From Candidatus Stramentimicrobium fermentans (GTDB lineage Bacteria; Atribacterota; Phoenicimicrobiia; Phoenicimicrobiales; Stramentimicrobiaceae), in contig JAAYOB010000005.1 of the NCBI GenBank assembly GCA_012520575.1, positions 17,632-81,631 on the forward strand: a DNA stretch of 64,000 nt, given 5' to 3'. The stretch's first letter is position 1. Each line of letters opens with the position of its first letter. The translations under genes were made by a program, and so were the position numbers. Below the pieces are notes generated by a model, which was given only the letters and a program-made list of their open reading frames with translations, was not told where the DNA came from and ran no database searches. Of the stretch, positions 63,145 through 64,000 are shown in pieces.

Positions 63145-63731
63145 AAATAGTTGCCGCTACTCATAATACTGGTAAATTAAAAGAGATTAAAGAAAAAATA
63201 AAAGATTACCCAATAGAATTAATCAGCTTGCTGGATTACCCGCAAATACCTGAAATAGAAGAAAAGGGCAATACTTTTTATGAAAATGCGCTCTTAAAAG
63301 CAACGGCAGTATCCCGTTTTACTAAACTACCGGCGCTGGCGGATGATTCCGGCTTGGAAATTGATTATTTGGATGGCAAACCGGGAATTTATTCTGCCAG
63401 ATGGGGAAACTCAGACGAAGAAAGAATAAGAAGAGTTCTTAAGGCGCTGGAGAGAGTTTCGGATACAGAAAGAACCGCCCGTTTTATCTGCGTTATGTGT
63501 CTGGTAATTCCCGAAAACAAAATCTTTTCAGCGGAAGGTATTTGCATCGGTTATATTGTATCGACACCTCAGGGAAGCTCCGGTTTCGGATATGACCCTA
63601 TATTTAAACCAAAGGGATATAACCTTACTTTTTCTCAATTAGAGGTAAAGACTAAAAATAAGATGAGTCACCGAGCCCGAGCTCTCGATAAGATTGTTCC
63701 CCTAATTGTGTCCTATTTCCATCTAGCATGA
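63138..63731 (+). CDS. rdgB: XTP/dITP diphosphatase (RdgB/HAM1)
   Basis: House-cleaning pyrophosphatase removing dITP and XTP from nucleotide pools. The 197-residue protein starts KIVAATHNTGKLKEI and has LADDSGLEIDYLDGKPGIYSA, GSSGFGYDPIF and a C-terminal SHRARALDKI; all family motifs are intact. It overlaps rph by seven bases, a common rph-rdgB arrangement. Confidence 0.97.
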   Translation: MLKIVAATHNTGKLKEIKEKIKDYPIELISLLDYPQIPEIEEKGNTFYENALLKATAVSRFTKLPALADDSGLEIDYLDGKPGIYSARWGNSDEERIRRVLKALERVSDTERTARFICVMCLVIPENKIFSAEGICIGYIVSTPQGSSGFGYDPIFKPKGYNLTFSQLEVKTKNKMSHRARALDKIVPLIVSYFHLA

Positions 63732-63841
63732 TTCCAAAAAAGAAAGGAAGAGATCAAAAAAATAACTATATTCTAGTATTTTAACCCGAGTTTTTATTAT
63801 AATAAAGGTGCTCCTGTAAGTAGGAAAATAGGTTGATTTTA

Positions 63842-63870
63842 TTGACTTCTAATTTGATATACTATATAAT
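63842..63870 (+). promoter_or_regulatory. Sigma-A promoter of the tRNA-Pro/tRNA-Gly genes
   Basis: TTGACT (63842-63847), a 17-base spacer and TATAAT (63865-63870), ten bases before tRNA-Pro. Confidence 0.85.
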
Positions 63871-63880
63871 ACTTTTGTTT

Positions 63881-63958
63881 CGGGGTGTAGCGCAGTTTGG
63901 CTAGCGCACCTGCTTTGGGAGCAGGGGGTCGGAGGTTCAAATCCTCTCACCCCGACCA
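63881..63958 (+). tRNA. tRNA-Pro (anticodon TGG)
   Basis: Acceptor CGGGGTG (63881-63887) pairs with CACCCCG (63948-63954); discriminator A; CCA encoded (63956-63958). The anticodon stem CCTGC/GCAGG encloses TTTGGGA (anticodon TGG), and the T arm has GGTTCAAATCC. Unlike tRNA-Asn in this window, its CCA is encoded. Confidence 0.97.
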
Positions 63959-63961
63959 TGA

Positions 63962-64000
63962 GCGGGAATAGCTCAGTTGGTAGAGCACTAGCCTTCCAAG
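63962..64000 (+). tRNA. tRNA-Gly (anticodon TCC), cut by the window edge
   Basis: Begins GCGGGAATAGCTCAGTTGG and TAGAGCA (acceptor 5' strand and D arm), then the anticodon loop CTTCCAA with anticodon TCC. The 3' half is outside the window. It lies three bases after tRNA-Pro, hence the same transcript. Confidence 0.88.

Overview
The window is a dense, almost entirely plus-strand stretch of chromosome from an AT-rich bacterium. Housekeeping gene order is Firmicutes-like: dnaG-rpoD; tmk-holB-ricT-trmN6-rsmI-metG; a T-box-controlled hisS-asnS-aspS set; alaS-ruvX-mltG-udk-yqeG; and pepQ-glyA-efp-asp23-nusB-xseA-xseB-ispA-rph-rdgB. A complete type IV pilus system with a PilQ secretin implies an outer membrane. 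A diderm lineage with clostridia-like gene order (for example Atribacterota, or a diderm Firmicutes branch) is my best guess. It rests on gene content only; no 16S rRNA gene is present.

Layout. 1-3.6 kb: tail of an EndoQ-like nuclease gene, dnaG, rpoD and tRNA-Asn with a strong promoter. 3.6-6.2 kb: an isolated LeuA/homocitrate-synthase-like gene flanked by poorly explained DNA, including a decayed IS256-family transposase. 6.2-16.8 kb: rhomboid protease, tmk to metG, a membrane-anchored lytic transglycosylase, metK and the retraction ATPase pilT. 16.9-22.0 kb: T-box leader and three aminoacyl-tRNA synthetases. 22.06-22.3 kb: a 6S-like structured RNA with its own consensus promoter, just before a 5-formyl-THF cyclo-ligase gene. 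23.1-32.6 kb: an S1-repeat protein with seven domains, a first pilB, alaS and its usual followers.

32.9-52.3 kb is the pilus locus: second pilB, pilC, a tandem pair of sigma-factor genes, a small protein with an internal duplication, two major-pilin-like genes, a pilin-like gene lacking Glu+5, prepilin peptidase, four minor-pilin genes (one carrying about five Ig-like repeats), pilMNOPQ and a PKD-domain lipoprotein. Three pilin-class genes are preceded by a shared non-housekeeping promoter motif, GTCTAAAA-N13/14-GAATAA. It resembles promoters of the sigma-B/F/G and sigma-28 classes. The second sigma gene of the tandem encodes a sigma-B/F/G-like protein, while the first lacks region 4. A locus-specific sigma circuit for pilin expression is the most interesting inference here.

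52.6-64 kb: YkvA/DUF1232 protein, BaeRF-type protein, rimO, the pepQ-to-rdgB block, tRNA-Pro and the start of tRNA-Gly. TTG starts are frequent (dnaG, metK, hisS, pilB, ruvX, pilO, pilP, pepQ, efp and others), usually behind a clear AGGAG. Several intergenic regions carry a dispersed, imperfect repeat family. I saw no CRISPR array, prophage or intact insertion sequence.
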